From contig NZ_CP112880.1 in the NCBI RefSeq assembly GCF_028747205.1, forward strand, positions 6,669,501 through 6,733,500: DNA of 64,000 bases. Direction: 5' to 3'. Under the pieces are notes generated by a model that made no database searches, had not been told where the DNA came from, and saw only the letters and a list, made by a program, of their open reading frames with translations. The position numbers and the translations under genes were made by a program. Position 1 is the first letter of the stretch. Every line of letters starts with the position of its first letter. This document shows, one piece after another, positions 1 through 8,966 of the stretch. This stretch comes from Streptomyces sp. CA-278952 (GTDB lineage Bacteria > Actinomycetota > Actinomycetes > Streptomycetales > Streptomycetaceae).

Positions 1-6
1 GGACCT

Positions 7-3000
7 ATGAGTGCCGGTCGTGACGGGCGCATCGTCACCTTCTACTCGTACAAGGGCGGTACCGGGCGCACCATGGCGCTCGCCAACACCGCCTGGATCC
101 TCGCGGCCAACGGCAAGCGGGTGCTGGCCGTCGACTGGGACCTGGAGGCCCCCGGGCTGCACCGGTTCTTCCACCCCTTCCTCGACCCGGCCACCCTCGG
201 CGCCACCACCGGCGTGATCGACCTGATCACCGAGTACGCCTGGGCCGCGACCAGCCCCGCCCAGCGCCCCGAGGACTGGCACCGCGACTACGCCCGCATC
301 CAGCCGCACGCCGTGTCGCTGACCCCGGAGTCGCTCGGCTGGGAGTTCCCGCAGGGCGGGACGCTCGACTTCGTCTCCGCCGGACGGCAGAACCGCGAAT
401 ACTCCGCGACCGTCTCCACCTTCGACTGGGACAACTTCTACGACCGGTTCGGCGGCGGCCACTTCTTCGACGCGCTGCGCGACGACATGAAGGCCAACTA
501 CGACTACGTCCTCATCGACAGCCGGACCGGCCTCAGCGACATCGCCGACATCTGCACCGTCCACCTCCCGGACGTGCTCGTCGACTGCTTCACCCTCAGC
601 GACCAGTCCATCGACGGCGCGGCCTCCGTCGCCCGCCAGATCGCCGAGCGCAACACCGGCCGCCCCATCGCCCTCTACCCCGTCCCGATGCGCATCGACG
701 AGGGTGAGAAGGAGAAGGCGGACGCCGGGCGGGCGCTGGCCCGGCTCAAGTTCGACCGGCTCCCGCGCGACCTGTCCGGCGACGAACTCACCGCCTACTG
801 GGGCGCGGTGGAGATTCCCTACCGGCCCTACTACGCCTACGAGGAGACGCTCGCCACCTTCGGGGACGAGGCCGGGCTCTCCAACTCGCTGCTCTCCGCC
901 TTCGAACGGCTCGTCGCGGTCATCACCGACCGGGAGATCACCTCGATGCCCCCGATCGGCGAGGAGGTCCGCCTGCGGATCCGCGACGCCTTCACCCGGC
1001 GCAGGCCCGCCCTGCCCGCCGATCTCTTCCTCAGCTATGTGGCGGAGAACCGGATGTGGGCCGACTGGCTCGAATCGATCCTCACCCGGGCCGGCTTCCG
1101 GGTGGTCCCGCGTGACGTCTCCGCCGAACGCTCCCCCGACGAGCCAGCCGACACCACCGCGGAGAGCGCCGCCCGCACCGTCGTGCTGCTCTCCAGCGCC
1201 TACCTGAAGTCCCAGCGCGCGGTCGAGCTGTGGGAGCGGACCGCCGCGGAGGCCGTCGGCAGCGGCCGCCGCCGACTGGTCCCCCTGCGGGTCGGGGACG
1301 TACGCCTGAGCGCCCCCTACATCGACCGCAACCCCGTCGACCTCTTCCGGCTGGACGAGGTGCACGCCACCACCGCCGTGATGCGGGCCCTGGATCGCCC
1401 GGTGCAGGTGGCGGACGGGGTCTCGCCCGGGCCCCGCTTCCCCGGCACCGTGCCGAGGATCTGGAACGCGCCGCCCCGCAACCCCGGCTTCACCGGCCGC
1501 TCGCTCGTCCTGGAGCGGATGCGCGACCAGCTCGGCGGCGGCCTGGCCGTCGTCCTGCCGCAGCCGCAGACCCTGTACGGACTCGGCGGCGTCGGCAAGA
1601 CCCAGGTGGCCCTGGAATACGTGCACCGCTTCATGGCCGACTACGACCTGGTGTGGTGGATATCGTCCGAGCAGACCGACGACGTGGTCGCCTCGCTCGC
1701 CGAGCTCGCCGTCCGGCTCGGCGCCCAGGGCGGCGACGACATGGCCGCCGCCTCCCAGGAGGCCGTCGACCTGCTGCGGCGCGGCGTGCCCTCGGACCGC
1801 TGGCTGCTGGTCTTCGACAACGCGGACGACCCCGAGCAGCTGCGCCGCTACTTCCCGCAGGGCGGCTCCGGCCACATCCTGGTGACCTCCCGCAACCAGA
1901 GCTGGTCCCAGCACGGGGACGCGCTGCCCGTGGACGTCTTCCTGCGCGAGGAGTCGATCGAACACCTCCAGCGCCGGGCGCCGGGGCTCAGCGACGAGGA
2001 CGCCGACCAGGTGGCGACCGCCGTGGGCGACCTGCCGCTCGCCGTGGAGCAGGCGGCCGCCTGGATCGCGGAGACCGCCACTCCCATCGACGCCTATCTC
2101 GAACAGCTCGCCCGGCAGGCTCCCCAGGTCCTCGGGCTCAACCAGCCGGCCGGCTACCCGGAACCGGTCGCCGCGACCTGGAACATCTCCATCGCCCGGC
2201 TCAAGGAGCGCTCGCCCGCCGCCGTGCGGCTCCTCCAGCTCTGCGCCTTCTTCGCCCCGGAACCGATCTCCGCGAACCTCCTCTACAGCAAGGAGATGAT
2301 CGACGCGCTGAAGCCGTACGACTCCTCGCTCCAGGAGAAGCTGGTGCTGGGCCGGGTCATCCGGGAGATCGGCCGGTTCGCCCTCGCCAAGGTCGACCAG
2401 GTCTCCAACTCCATCCAGGTCCACCGCCTCGTCCAGGCCGTGATCAAGGCGCAGCTCAGCGAGGAGGAGCAGCGCGAGGCCCGGCACGTCGTCCACCGCA
2501 TCCTGGCCGGCGCCCGGCCCGACGACGACGAGCCGATCGACAACCCGGAGACGTGGCCGCGCTTCGCGACGATCTGGCCGCACCTCGGCCCCTCCGACGC
2601 CCGCAACTGCAAGGAGCCGGAGACCCGCAGGCTCCTGATCGACCGGGTCCGCTACCTCTGGAAGCGCGGCGATGTCAGGACCGCGGGCGCGCTCGGCGAC
2701 GAGCTGCGGGAGATCTGGCGGGAGAAGCTGGGGGAGCGGGATCTGCAGTACCTCTACCTCTGCTTCCACCTCTCCAACATCCTGCGCACCCGCGGGCGTT
2801 ACGTGGAGGCGAAGGAGCTGGACGAGTTCACCCTGGAGCGGCAGCGGGCGGTGCTGGGGCCCGAGCACCCGCACACGTACATGACCACCAGCAGCCTGGC
2901 CATCGACCTCGGTCTGCTGGGCGACTACGCCCGGGCGATCGAGATGGCGACCGAGGCCCACGAGGGGTTCGGGCAGATCTTCCACGACTCCCACCCCCGG

Positions 3001-3942
3001 ACCCTGGCCGCCGCCAACAACCTGGCCCTGAACCTGCGCAGCGTCGGCCAGTACGCCCGCGCCCGGGAGATCGACCAGGACGTCTACGACCTCCGCTCCC
3101 AGGTGCTCGGACCGGAGCACCCCTACAGCCTGTCCTCCGCGATGAACCTCGCCCGTGACCTGCGGGAGGTCGGACGGTACGAGGACTCGGTGGGGCTGCT
3201 CAGTACCACGTACAACAGCTTCAAGGAGACGATGGGCCGCAGCTTCCCCACCACGCTGAGCGCCGCGAAGAGCCTCGCGGTGTCGTTGCGCAGGGCGGGC
3301 CGGCTGGAGGACGCCCGCCGTCTCACGGTGGCGACCCGCGCCCGGTACCGGGCGAAGTACACCACCGCCAACCCCGATTCGCTCGCCTGCGACCTCAACC
3401 TCGCCGCGGACCTGTTCGCGGCGGGCGAGAGCGTCGAGGCGAGGGACACGGCGCAGGAGGTCGTCGACCAGTTCATGAAGGTGCCGGGGGAGAGGCACCC
3501 GTACACCCTGGCGGCACAGAACAACCTCGGCGTCTATCTGACGGGGGCCGGGGAGACGGAAGCGGCGGAGCGGGTGCTGAAGCTGGTCGTCGCCTCCATG
3601 CGGGAGACCTTCGGCCGCGAGCACCCGAACACCCTGTTCTGTGTGATGAACCTGGCCAGCGCGACGGCGGACCGGGGGGAGCTGGACATCGTGCTGAAGA
3701 CGGAGCAGCGGCTGGCCGGACAGCTGCGCGAGGCGCTCGGGGCGCACCATCCGGAGACCCTGGCCATGTCCTCGAACATGGCGGTCACGCTCGCTGCCGT
3801 GGGGCGGGAGGACGAGGCGGTGCAGTTGCGGGCGGAGATCGTCCCCGAGCTGTCGCGCCAGCTCGGCGACGACCATCCGCTGGTCCGGATGGCCCGGACC
3901 GAGGAGCGGTTCCGGCGGGAACTGGAACCGATGTCGGTGTGA
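7..3942 (+). CDS. fxsT: FxSxx-COOH system TPR protein: ParA-like + TIR-like + NB-ARC + TPR
   Basis: A 1311-residue multidomain protein. Residues 1-320 form a ParA/MinD-like P-loop domain with a deviant Walker A (KGGTGRT, 16-22). Residues about 338-470 look like a TIR domain (LFLSYVAENRMWADWL). An NB-ARC/STAND NTPase follows, with GLGGVGKT near 525 and a Walker B-like LLVFDNADD near 600. From about 880 to the end there are kinesin-light-chain-type TPRs (repeated ALGxxHPxTL blocks). This order matches the TPR component of FxSxx-COOH systems, whose radical-SAM and short precursor genes would lie upstream, outside the window. The function of those systems is unknown to me; the STAND+TIR+TPR plan also resembles immune sensors. 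The TIR catalytic Glu cannot be assigned by eye. The ATG at 7 follows GGACCT, but an earlier start outside the window is possible. Confidence 0.85.
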   Translation: MSAGRDGRIVTFYSYKGGTGRTMALANTAWILAANGKRVLAVDWDLEAPGLHRFFHPFLDPATLGATTGVIDLITEYAWAATSPAQRPEDWHRDYARIQPHAVSLTPESLGWEFPQGGTLDFVSAGRQNREYSATVSTFDWDNFYDRFGGGHFFDALRDDMKANYDYVLIDSRTGLSDIADICTVHLPDVLVDCFTLSDQSIDGAASVARQIAERNTGRPIALYPVPMRIDEGEKEKADAGRALARLKFDRLPRDLSGDELTAYWGAVEIPYRPYYAYEETLATFGDEAGLSNSLLSAFERLVAVITDREITSMPPIGEEVRLRIRDAFTRRRPALPADLFLSYVAENRMWADWLESILTRAGFRVVPRDVSAERSPDEPADTTAESAARTVVLLSSAYLKSQRAVELWERTAAEAVGSGRRRLVPLRVGDVRLSAPYIDRNPVDLFRLDEVHATTAVMRALDRPVQVADGVSPGPRFPGTVPRIWNAPPRNPGFTGRSLVLERMRDQLGGGLAVVLPQPQTLYGLGGVGKTQVALEYVHRFMADYDLVWWISSEQTDDVVASLAELAVRLGAQGGDDMAAASQEAVDLLRRGVPSDRWLLVFDNADDPEQLRRYFPQGGSGHILVTSRNQSWSQHGDALPVDVFLREESIEHLQRRAPGLSDEDADQVATAVGDLPLAVEQAAAWIAETATPIDAYLEQLARQAPQVLGLNQPAGYPEPVAATWNISIARLKERSPAAVRLLQLCAFFAPEPISANLLYSKEMIDALKPYDSSLQEKLVLGRVIREIGRFALAKVDQVSNSIQVHRLVQAVIKAQLSEEEQREARHVVHRILAGARPDDDEPIDNPETWPRFATIWPHLGPSDARNCKEPETRRLLIDRVRYLWKRGDVRTAGALGDELREIWREKLGERDLQYLYLCFHLSNILRTRGRYVEAKELDEFTLERQRAVLGPEHPHTYMTTSSLAIDLGLLGDYARAIEMATEAHEGFGQIFHDSHPRTLAAANNLALNLRSVGQYARAREIDQDVYDLRSQVLGPEHPYSLSSAMNLARDLREVGRYEDSVGLLSTTYNSFKETMGRSFPTTLSAAKSLAVSLRRAGRLEDARRLTVATRARYRAKYTTANPDSLACDLNLAADLFAAGESVEARDTAQEVVDQFMKVPGERHPYTLAAQNNLGVYLTGAGETEAAERVLKLVVASMRETFGREHPNTLFCVMNLASATADRGELDIVLKTEQRLAGQLREALGAHHPETLAMSSNMAVTLAAVGREDEAVQLRAEIVPELSRQLGDDHPLVRMARTEERFRRELEPMSV

Positions 3943-3947
3943 CCGGA

Positions 3948-3975
3948 CGGCCGGGAGGGCTCACCCTCCCGGCCG
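3948..3975. terminator. Hairpin between convergent genes
   Basis: A perfect 12-bp stem (3948-3959 with 3964-3975) and CTCA loop just after fxsT. It overlaps the last codons of the convergent hydrolase, so it can serve both strands. There is no U-tract, as is common in Streptomyces. Confidence 0.6.
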
Positions 3976-4872
3976 GCCGGCCCGCACGGTCCCGTCCGGG
4001 GGCTCCCGCTCGTCCAGCAGCCAGTCCAGGACGCGCGGGAGCATGGGGAACGCGTCGAAGTGGGCCGCCTCCGGTTCGAGTACGGCGGTGGCGCCCGGTA
4101 TCTGCCCGGCCAGCCAGCGGGAGTGGCCGACCGGGGAGAAGACGTCCTGCACTCCGTGCCAGAGCAGCACCTTGCCGGTGATCCGGCCGGGATCGAACCC
4201 CCAGGGGCTGCAGAACGCGATGGCGTCGTCGATCCAGCCGTACGCCGAGGTGCGCAGCCCCTCGCTGTAGTTGCGCAGCAGCATGGAGCGGATCCCCGCG
4301 TCGTTGACCACCACCCGGTCGGAGTCGGTCAGCTCCCGGCGCAGGTCGTCCAGGAGCCTGACCGGGTCCCGGCGGATCTGCGCCGAGCGCATGATGAAGG
4401 ACTGCGCAAGGCTCTCCGGGTCGTCGGCCGCCGTGGAGTACGCGAGCACATTGGACGCGGTCATCCCGTCGAACCAGTCGAGACCGGCCGCGTCCGGGGG
4501 CGCGAGACTGACCAGTGCCGCGGTCCGGGTGATCCGTTCCGGCATCAGCGCCGCGCAGGCCAGGGCGTGCGGGGCCCCGCCGGAGCGGCCCACCACGGCG
4601 AAGCGCTTCAGGCCCAGGGAGTCGGCGATGGCCCGGACGTCCTCGACGACGTCCTTGATCCGGCGGCCCTCGTGCCGGTCGCTGCCGCCGTATCCCGGGC
4701 GGTCGTAGGTGATCAGCTGCGTATGGCGCTGATACAGCACCATGCCGCGGGGAGCGGGCCCGAGCCTGCTGCCCGGGGTGCCGTGGAGGAGGAAGACCGG
4801 TCTCCCCCGTGGGTCGCCCATCCGCTCCACCATCAGATGCCGCCCGTCCGCCGCGAGCACCCGATTGCGCAC
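3961..4872 (-). CDS. Alpha/beta-fold hydrolase
   Basis: 303 residues with the alpha/beta-hydrolase layout. An oxyanion-region HGTPGSR is at 30-36, the nucleophile elbow GRSGGA puts Ser at 97, and a C-terminal EAAHFD supplies the probable catalytic His. YDRPGYGGSD after the second strand is typical of epoxide-hydrolase/esterase-like members. No signal peptide, so presumably cytoplasmic; substrate unknown. It converges on fxsT and is separated from the protease by a 438-bp region. Confidence 0.85.
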   Translation of the reverse strand: MRNRVLAADGRHLMVERMGDPRGRPVFLLHGTPGSRLGPAPRGMVLYQRHTQLITYDRPGYGGSDRHEGRRIKDVVEDVRAIADSLGLKRFAVVGRSGGAPHALACAALMPERITRTAALVSLAPPDAAGLDWFDGMTASNVLAYSTAADDPESLAQSFIMRSAQIRRDPVRLLDDLRRELTDSDRVVVNDAGIRSMLLRNYSEGLRTSAYGWIDDAIAFCSPWGFDPGRITGKVLLWHGVQDVFSPVGHSRWLAGQIPGATAVLEPEAAHFDAFPMLPRVLDWLLDEREPPDGTVRAGRPGG

Positions 4873-5310
4873 CCGTTCCTCCTCCGCTCGGTCACCCGGC
4901 CGGCCCGGGCACGGTGCGCCCGGCGTGTGCTGCCCTTTCGATGATGACCCATCAGGGGCGTTACCGGGACGGTTGAGCGTCAGGAACTGTGAAGGTACGG
5001 GGAGGCTCCCGGCGGACGATTTCCGTCGGCATCCGGACGGGTCGGCACACCATCCGGACCGGCACCGGCGAATACCGGACAGGACTAGTCCTCACCCAGG
5101 GGCCGTCGACGGTTGCACCGGGTGTTCGCGATCGGAACCGACGTGGCAGGACCCGGGGTAGGTGAACACCTCGCGGGCGAAGCGTCGCTGTCGTGTGCAC
5201 GTCTGGAAGTCGACCTTGTGTGCGTTTCCCCGCGTCGGAATAGTGGGCGCCCCATCCTCCGTGTACGAGCACCCCACTTGCTCCGTGCGCGGCCCCACAG
5301 GAGGTCGAAG
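4873..5310. other. 438-bp divergent intergenic region
   Basis: Lies between the hydrolase start (4872, minus) and the protease TTG start (5311). It holds the phased direct repeats listed separately (5030-5080) and a perfect 12-bp palindrome AGGACTAGTCCT at 5081-5092. Open frames crossing it lack a recognisable domain and I take them as non-coding. Confidence 0.5.
5030..5092. promoter_or_regulatory. Three 21-bp-phased direct repeats plus palindrome
   Basis: CATCCGGAC at 5030-5038 and 5051-5059 and ATACCGGAC at 5072-5080 start exactly 21 bp apart, two helical turns. They are followed at once by AGGACTAGTCCT (5081-5092). Same-face spacing is typical of cooperative regulator binding. Either neighbour could be the target; the protease is the likelier one because its expression is usually growth-phase controlled. 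Confidence 0.45.
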
Positions 5311-6396
5311 TTGAAGCATCGACGTATATCCAGGAAGCGCGCGACGCTGGCCGGCACGGCCGTCGTCGCCCTGGTCGCAGCGGGATTCACGTTCCAGACT
5401 GCGAACGCCAGTGACGATGTGCCGGCGTTCGCGGCCAAGACCCTCAGCGCGGACGCGGCCGGAGAACTGGCCACCGCCCTGGACCGGGACCTGGGCGCGG
5501 ACGCGGCAGGCTCGTACTACGACACCACGGCGAAGAACCTCGTCGTGAACGTCGTCGACGAGGCCGCCGCCGAGCAGGTCCGCCAGGCGGGCGGCAAGGC
5601 CAGAATCGTGGAGAACTCCCTCGCCGAGCTGAAGTCGGCCCGGGGGACCCTCACCGACAGGGCGACGATCCCGGGCACCTCCTGGGCGGTCGACCCGGTG
5701 AGCAACAAGGTGCTCGTCACCGCCGACAGCACGGTCGACGGCGCGGCCTGGAAGAAGCTCTCGGCCGTGGTCGAGGGTCTCGGCGGCACGGCCGAACTCA
5801 ACAGGACGGCGGGTGAGTTCACGCCGCTGATCGCGGGCGGCGACGCGATCTGGGGCTCCGGCTCCCGCTGTTCCCTCGGCTTCAACGTGGTCAAGGGCGG
5901 GGAGCCGTACTTCCTGACCGCCGGCCACTGCACCGAGTCGGTCACCAGCTGGTCGGACACCCAGGGCGGCGCGGAGGTCGGGGCGAACGAGGGGTCCAGC
6001 TTCCCGGAGAACGACTACGGCCTGGTCAAGTACACCTCGGACACCGCGCACCCGAGCGAGGTGAACCTCTACGACGGCTCGACCCAGGCGATCACGCAGG
6101 CGGGCGACGCGACGGTCGGCCAGGCGGTCACCCGCAGCGGCTCCACCACCCAGGTGCACGACGGTGAGGTCACCGCGCTGGACGCCACGGTCAACTACGG
6201 CAACGGCGACATCGTCAACGGCCTCATCCAGACGACGGTCTGCGCCGAGCCCGGCGACAGTGGCGGCGCCCTCTTCGCGGGCGACACCGCGCTCGGTCTG
6301 ACCTCGGGCGGCAGCGGCGACTGCTCCTCGGGCGGTACGACCTTCTTCCAGCCGGTACCGGAGGCGCTGGCCGCCTACGGCGCCGAGATCGGCTGA
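5311..6396 (+). CDS. Secreted streptogrisin-like S1 serine protease precursor
   Basis: Preproprotease of the S1E (streptogrisin/alpha-lytic) family, 361 residues from TTG 5311. That start has AGGAGG six bases upstream and gives a proper signal peptide ([10 protein letters not shown], hydrophobic core, ANA cleavage near 33). A propeptide runs to about 173, and the mature enzyme begins at IAGGDAIWG, like streptogrisin B. The triad is His206 (TAGHC), Asp235 (ENDYG) and Ser317 (GDSGG). Cysteines at 187/207 and 311 plus one C-terminal fit the two family disulfides. The residue after GDSGG is Ala rather than the usual Pro. An upstream in-frame extension to 5113 exists but lacks a ribosome site. Monocistronic, ending in a strong hairpin. 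Confidence 0.93.
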   Translation: MKHRRISRKRATLAGTAVVALVAAGFTFQTANASDDVPAFAAKTLSADAAGELATALDRDLGADAAGSYYDTTAKNLVVNVVDEAAAEQVRQAGGKARIVENSLAELKSARGTLTDRATIPGTSWAVDPVSNKVLVTADSTVDGAAWKKLSAVVEGLGGTAELNRTAGEFTPLIAGGDAIWGSGSRCSLGFNVVKGGEPYFLTAGHCTESVTSWSDTQGGAEVGANEGSSFPENDYGLVKYTSDTAHPSEVNLYDGSTQAITQAGDATVGQAVTRSGSTTQVHDGEVTALDATVNYGNGDIVNGLIQTTVCAEPGDSGGALFAGDTALGLTSGGSGDCSSGGTTFFQPVPEALAAYGAEIG

Positions 6397-6412
6397 CGTT
6401 CCACCGCGTCAC

Positions 6413-6444
6413 GGAGAGGCCCCCGGCGTACCGGGGGCCTCTCC
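6413..6444 (+). terminator. Intrinsic terminator after protease
   Basis: Perfect 14-bp stem 6413-6426/6431-6444 with CGTA loop, followed by CTTGTG. It lies between the protease and the convergent phospholipase. Confidence 0.8.
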
Positions 6445-6490
6445 CTTGTGCGGTGCGGGGTGGAGCGGGTGGCGTGGCCGGGCAGGGAGG

Positions 6491-6988
6491 TCAGGCGGCC
6501 TTGGGCAGAATGTCGGCGTCCGCCTTGGCCGGGGAGACGCCGAAGGCTTTCACGGCCTGGTAGTAGGTCCAGGCCGTGCCGTTGCACGAGGTCTTCGTCG
6601 CGCCCGAGTAGCGGGCGCACACGCGCTTGAGGTCCTCGTAGAAGGCGGAGTCGACGCGGGCCTTGTTGGCGGAGAACGTACCGGCGGCCTTGTAGTTCCG
6701 ATAGCCGAAGTCATGGCGGGCGCAGGAGGTCTGGAAGGGGAAGCCGAACGGGTTGTCGGGGGAGCTGCTGCAGTAGTCCGTCGACCAGTTGAAACCGAAC
6801 GCCGACCAGGCGCCCTGGTTGTTGCGGGCGGCGTTCCAGGCGTTGTAGCTGGAGGCGCTCGTCTGGGTCCAGGAGCTGAGCACCTGGGGCTTGTCGGCGG
6901 GGGCGGCCGCGGCGGAGGCGGCGGTGATCAGGCTGAGCGGGAGCGACAGGGCGACCGCGGCGAGCGGAACCGTGAATCGACGACGCAT
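6491..6988 (-). CDS. Secreted prokaryotic phospholipase A2
   Basis: 165 residues. The signal peptide runs to about residue 28 (MRRRFTVPLAAVALSLPLSL, then AAA-type cleavage). The catalytic signature CARHDFGYRNY gives the His92-Asp93 pair of the small Streptomyces PLA2 fold. Cys73/Cys89 and two C-terminal Cys match the two expected disulfides. It should hydrolyse the sn-2 acyl bond of phospholipids outside the cell with calcium. It converges on the protease, and its promoter must lie in 6989-7129. Confidence 0.9.
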   Translation of the reverse strand: MRRRFTVPLAAVALSLPLSLITAASAAAAPADKPQVLSSWTQTSASSYNAWNAARNNQGAWSAFGFNWSTDYCSSSPDNPFGFPFQTSCARHDFGYRNYKAAGTFSANKARVDSAFYEDLKRVCARYSGATKTSCNGTAWTYYQAVKAFGVSPAKADADILPKAA

Positions 6989-7129
6989 GAGCGACCTCCG
7001 TGAGGTGAAAGGAGTGGTCCTGGCCGTGCTCCTCGTCGGGTGGTACGAGGCCGCTCCAGCATGTCGTCATGCCCCTGTCATGACTAGGCGTCGCGCTGAC
7101 CGGACATCAAGAATTGGTGCGCACGTCAG

Positions 7130-7157
7130 ATGGGGCCGCCCGGCAGGGCGGCCCCAT
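7130..7157 (-). terminator. Hairpin downstream of the permease gene
   Basis: Perfect 11-bp stem (7130-7140 with 7147-7157) around a 6-nt loop, about 33 bp past the stop of the minus-strand gene at 7191. It also lies upstream of the PLA2 gene. Confidence 0.5.
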
Positions 7158-7190
7158 GAACGTTTTACCGAGCGGAAGCGGGAGCGGGCG

Positions 7191-8240
7191 TCAGGCTGCC
7201 GTCGATCCGCCCGCCGCGCGTGCCGTCTCCGTACCGTCGTCGTCCCGCCCCGCCCGGTGCCGCATCGACAGCAGCAGGGTCAGCGCCGTGCCGACGACCG
7301 CCCAGGCCGAGAGCACCAGCAGGGGCCCGGTGACCGCGTTGCCCCGGAAGTAGGCGATCGAGCGGGCCACCCAGGTGCCCGCGCCCGGAGGGAGGGCCGG
7401 GCCGATCGTCCGCCAGAAGTCCGGGAGCATCGGGAGCGGGAAGGCTCCGCCCGCGCTCGGGTTGCCGGCGATGACGATGATCAGGACGGCCAGGCCGATG
7501 CCGACGATGCCGGTCAGCGCCTCCAGGGCGAGCGTGATCATGCCGACCGAGAAGACGACCAGGGCGCCGAGGCCGGCCAGGCCCCAGAAACTGCCCGGCA
7601 GCGCTCCGAGGATCGGGCCGATGATGACCGCGCCGCCGATGCCGCCCGCGATCGCGTACAGCGCCATGACCAAGGTCCGGATCGTGGCCCGCTGCCGGTT
7701 GGCGGGTTTCGTGCCCGCGCTGATCGCCAGGATCGAGGCGCAGAGATAGCCGCCGACGCACCAGCCGACCACCAGGTAGAAGGACGAGAGTCCGTCGAAG
7801 TCGTCGGCGGAGGCCGGCGCCACGTCCACGGTCCGCACCGCCCGCTGCTGGGAGCCCTCGACCTGGGCGATGATCTTCTCCAGGGCGCCGGACAGCACGG
7901 TCCCGCCCCCGGAGGCGACCAGCAGGGTGTCGGTGCGGCCCTTCGGCGAGACGATCAGGGCGCCGTCGATGTCGCGGTTCGTGATCTGCTCGCGGGCCTC
8001 GGCGGCGCTGCTCACCGCACGGGGGTCGAGCGGCCCGCCGGGGAGCCCGTCCAGCCGGTCGACGAGCTGCTGGGACATCTGCCGCGGGGCCACCACCCCG
8101 AAGGCCACATCCGTCGGCGTGGGCTTGTGCAGCGCTCCGACGTAGGAGGCGATGAACAGCAGTTGCAGACCGAGCACACCGATGACGAGCAGGGCGGCCC
8201 GTGGGGTGACGGCGTTCTTCACCTCGTCGACGAAAGTCAT
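7191..8240 (-). CDS. DUF3533/ABC-2-type membrane permease
   Basis: 349-residue membrane protein. One N-terminal transmembrane segment (about 18-37) is followed by a roughly 110-residue extracytoplasmic domain (AFGVVAPRQMSQQLVDRLDG) and about five helices from 155 to 330. This is the plan of YhgE/Pip-like and DUF3533 proteins related to ABC-2 permeases. There is no ATPase gene nearby, so an export role is only inferred. It is divergent from the HxlR regulator across a 164-bp region sharing motifs with the MFS promoter, suggesting joint control with the efflux gene. Confidence 0.7.
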   Translation of the reverse strand: MTFVDEVKNAVTPRAALLVIGVLGLQLLFIASYVGALHKPTPTDVAFGVVAPRQMSQQLVDRLDGLPGGPLDPRAVSSAAEAREQITNRDIDGALIVSPKGRTDTLLVASGGGTVLSGALEKIIAQVEGSQQRAVRTVDVAPASADDFDGLSSFYLVVGWCVGGYLCASILAISAGTKPANRQRATIRTLVMALYAIAGGIGGAVIIGPILGALPGSFWGLAGLGALVVFSVGMITLALEALTGIVGIGLAVLIIVIAGNPSAGGAFPLPMLPDFWRTIGPALPPGAGTWVARSIAYFRGNAVTGPLLVLSAWAVVGTALTLLLSMRHRAGRDDDGTETARAAGGSTAA

Positions 8241-8314
8241 GCCCCCACCGTCCCGGCGTGACGGCGTCCGCGCAGGCGGGGCGGGGCCGAACGGCGTAGC
8301 GCGGGGCGGGCGGG

Positions 8315-8339
8315 CCTAGGGCTTTCCTTTCGTAAGGGC
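8315..8339. promoter_or_regulatory. Candidate HxlR operator (permease/hxlR divergent region)
   Basis: Contains CCTAGGG (8315-8321) and CTTTCGTAAGGGC (8327-8339). The reverse complement of the latter carries GCCCTTAC. Both short words recur before the MFS gene (8921-8927 and 8896-8903), bracketing hxlR with shared sequence. Confidence 0.4.
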
Positions 8340-8404
8340 ATGCTCTGCGGTAAGTTCCAGCCGTGGACGTGAGCTCTGAGGTCAAGGACGAGAAGGCCGT
8401 CGCG

Positions 8405-8758
8405 ATGAGCGACGCATTCACGGCGGACTGCCCGGCCCGCACGGTGCTGAATCACGTCAGCAGCCGATGGGGCGTGCTGATCCTGGCCGCGTTGCAGGAG
8501 GGGCCGATGCGCTTCTACGTGCTGCGGGACAGGATCGGCGGCATCAGCGAGAAGATGCTGTCCCAGAATCTGCGGGTGTTCGTGCGGGACGGACTGATCG
8601 CCCGTGAGGTCGAAGCCACGGTGCCGCCCCGGGTGACCTACTCGCTCACCCCTCTGGGGCGGGAGCTGGCGGTGACACTGGGCGGCCTGGTCGAGTGGAT
8701 CACGCATCGGATCGGAGATGTCCTCGCCGCGCGCGAGCGCCATGACGACGTGAAGTGA
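8405..8758 (+). CDS. HxlR-family transcriptional regulator
   Basis: 117 residues from ATG 8405, chosen because AGAAGG sits 8 bases upstream; a GTG at 8363 would add 14 residues but has no ribosome site. It shows the HxlR winged-helix pattern: CPARTVLNHVSSRWGVLILAAL, FYVLRDRIGGISEKMLSQNL (recognition helix), a wing ending YSLTPLGREL and a C-terminal dimerisation helix. The N-terminal Cys is conserved in redox- or electrophile-sensing members. It is flanked by a divergent permease and a co-directional DHA2 efflux pump, the usual targets of local HxlR regulators. Confidence 0.88.
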   Translation: MSDAFTADCPARTVLNHVSSRWGVLILAALQEGPMRFYVLRDRIGGISEKMLSQNLRVFVRDGLIAREVEATVPPRVTYSLTPLGRELAVTLGGLVEWITHRIGDVLAARERHDDVK

Positions 8759-8773
8759 ACCCGCTGTCCGTCC

Positions 8774-8803
8774 GGCGCCCCGCTCCCTGTGGAGCGGGGC
8801 GCC
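8774..8803 (+). terminator. Intrinsic terminator after hxlR
   Basis: 13-bp perfect stem 8774-8786/8791-8803, CTGT loop, followed by TTT. It separates hxlR from the MFS gene, so the latter needs its own promoter. Confidence 0.8.
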
Positions 8804-8890
8804 TTTCCCTGTCGGGCGACTTCTCGAAAGTTTCCCCGGGCCCGGCGGTCCGGCCTGCGCGCTATCGGCCCGGTCCGGGGCTGACCGACA

Positions 8891-8934
8891 GGTAAGCCCT
8901 TACCCATCGAAAGCTTGAAACCTAGGGTAAGCCC
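8891..8934. promoter_or_regulatory. Candidate HxlR operator before MFS gene
   Basis: Direct repeats of GGTAAGCCC at 8891-8899 and 8926-8934 lie 35 bp apart. The first is part of the palindrome GGTAA-GCCC-TTACC, and CCTAGGG sits at 8921-8927. They are 33-76 bp before the GTG start. Elements are shared with the hxlR/permease divergent region. Confidence 0.45.
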
Positions 8935-8966
8935 GACGGGTCGAGTGGCCCGGAAGGGAGAATTCG

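Noticed and set aside
4961..5272. A 103-codon minus-strand frame in the protease upstream region
   Set aside because: No domain, composition typical of shadow frames, and it overlaps regulatory repeats.
5113..5310. N-terminal extension of the protease
   Set aside because: No ribosome site, and it would bury the signal peptide; TTG 5311 with AGGAGG fits better.
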